Of a stretch of 64,000 nucleotides of DNA, positions 63,743 to 64,000 are shown piece by piece. The translations under genes were made by a program, and so were the position numbers. Where the stretch lies: the NCBI GenBank assembly GCA_000434395.1, contig FR878803.1:20201-84200 (forward strand). Reading direction: 5' to 3'. Origin of the DNA: Clostridium sp. CAG:568 (GTDB taxonomy: Bacteria; Bacillota_I; Bacilli_A; RFN20; CAG-288). The notes under the pieces were generated by a model. The model was not told the origin of the DNA. It searched no databases and worked only from the letters and a program-made list of their open reading frames with translations. Each line of letters opens with the position of its first letter. Within the stretch, counting starts at the first letter, position 1.

Positions 63743-63960
63743 AGCTTATTGGTTTCAGTCTGCATCCAACTAGCTAATGCAGTACTGTTGATATCGTACA
63801 ATTCAAACTTTACTTCTTGTTCTTTTCCGCTGCTCCAATCTACTTAGGCCTTATAAAGCTATTACTTTGTTAGGATAGAAGTCAAAACAAAAAGCAAATT
63901 TATCTGAGCCTTGATGGTTTGTTTTGAACACATAGTTGTTTGATATTTCTTTCTAACTAA
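63743..63960 (-). pseudogene. Decayed coding sequence, two frames
   Basis: Leftward reading gives SNNYVFKTNHQGSDKFAFCF... up to a stop near 63856, then in another frame VDWSSGKEQEVKFELYD up to TETNKL* near 63742. A stop and a frameshift part them, so this looks like the end of one broken gene. No family recognised. It might be tied to the short GTGCAGTACATTGATGGTGT end at the window edge. Confidence 0.35.
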
Positions 63961-64000
63961 ATAAAAACGACACCATCAATGTACTGCACCCCTCTCACTG

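Overview
The window is AT-rich DNA with standard-code stops: TGA ends many genes and Trp is TGG. Strong AGGAGG-type ribosome sites, U-tract terminators, a wall teichoic/lipoteichoic-type synthase, lipoproteins with LxxC lipoboxes, a SipW-like signal peptidase, an L13 leader RNA and Bacillus-like paired M16 peptidases next to ftsK all point to a low-GC Gram-positive. I infer a gut-type member of Bacilli (Erysipelotrichia / RF39-like). No 16S gene is present, so the rank is not certain.

Layout. (1) 1-4500, minus strand: three genes of a Wadjet (JetABC) anti-plasmid SMC system. jetC runs off the left edge and jetD would lie beyond it. (2) 4689-17997, minus: a tightly packed eight-gene operon encoding an ER-type signal peptidase, a membrane-anchored McrB-like AAA+ ATPase, a zinc-ribbon partner protein, an ABC ATPase plus permease, and three very large or repetitive surface proteins (beta-helix-like exoprotein, repeat lipoprotein, VanZ protein with a huge Ig-like insert). 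It looks like a self-contained surface export/assembly system and is the best candidate for an undescribed system here. (3) 18164-33313: housekeeping genes for lipid and glycogen metabolism (acyltransferase, acyl-CoA ligase, plsC, pullulanase, acpS), two M16 peptidases, ftsK, rplM-rpsI with an L13 leader, and a membrane-anchored HNH protein. (4) 33495-39015, plus: a nucleoside ABC importer (lipoprotein, ATPase, two permeases) with its own promoter, an internal attenuator and a final terminator. (5) 39.1-43 kb: an accessory patch with an XRE-membrane regulator, a decayed gene, a Fic protein with palindromic upstream DNA, tRNA-Thr and a zinc-ribbon protein. (6) 43-49.4 kb: two lipoproteins around a MacB-like ABC transporter. 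(7) 49.5-50.0 kb: a five-tRNA operon (Val, Tyr, Gln, Lys, Leu). (8) 50.1-54.3 kb: two glycan transferases and a Y-family polymerase with a YolD-like partner. (9) 54.3-63.7 kb: an ABC-2 exporter, purine nucleoside phosphorylase, a CopZ-like protein, an Spx-like protein with an extra Cys-rich tail, an LtaS-like enzyme, NAD kinase and a degenerate PTS-IIB-like membrane protein. (10) 63.73-64 kb: decayed coding sequence.

Genes in (4) and deoD in (9) fit a nucleoside-scavenging lifestyle. Regions (2), (6) and (8) show heavy investment in the cell surface. Calls rest on reading motifs and translations by eye; no database search was run.
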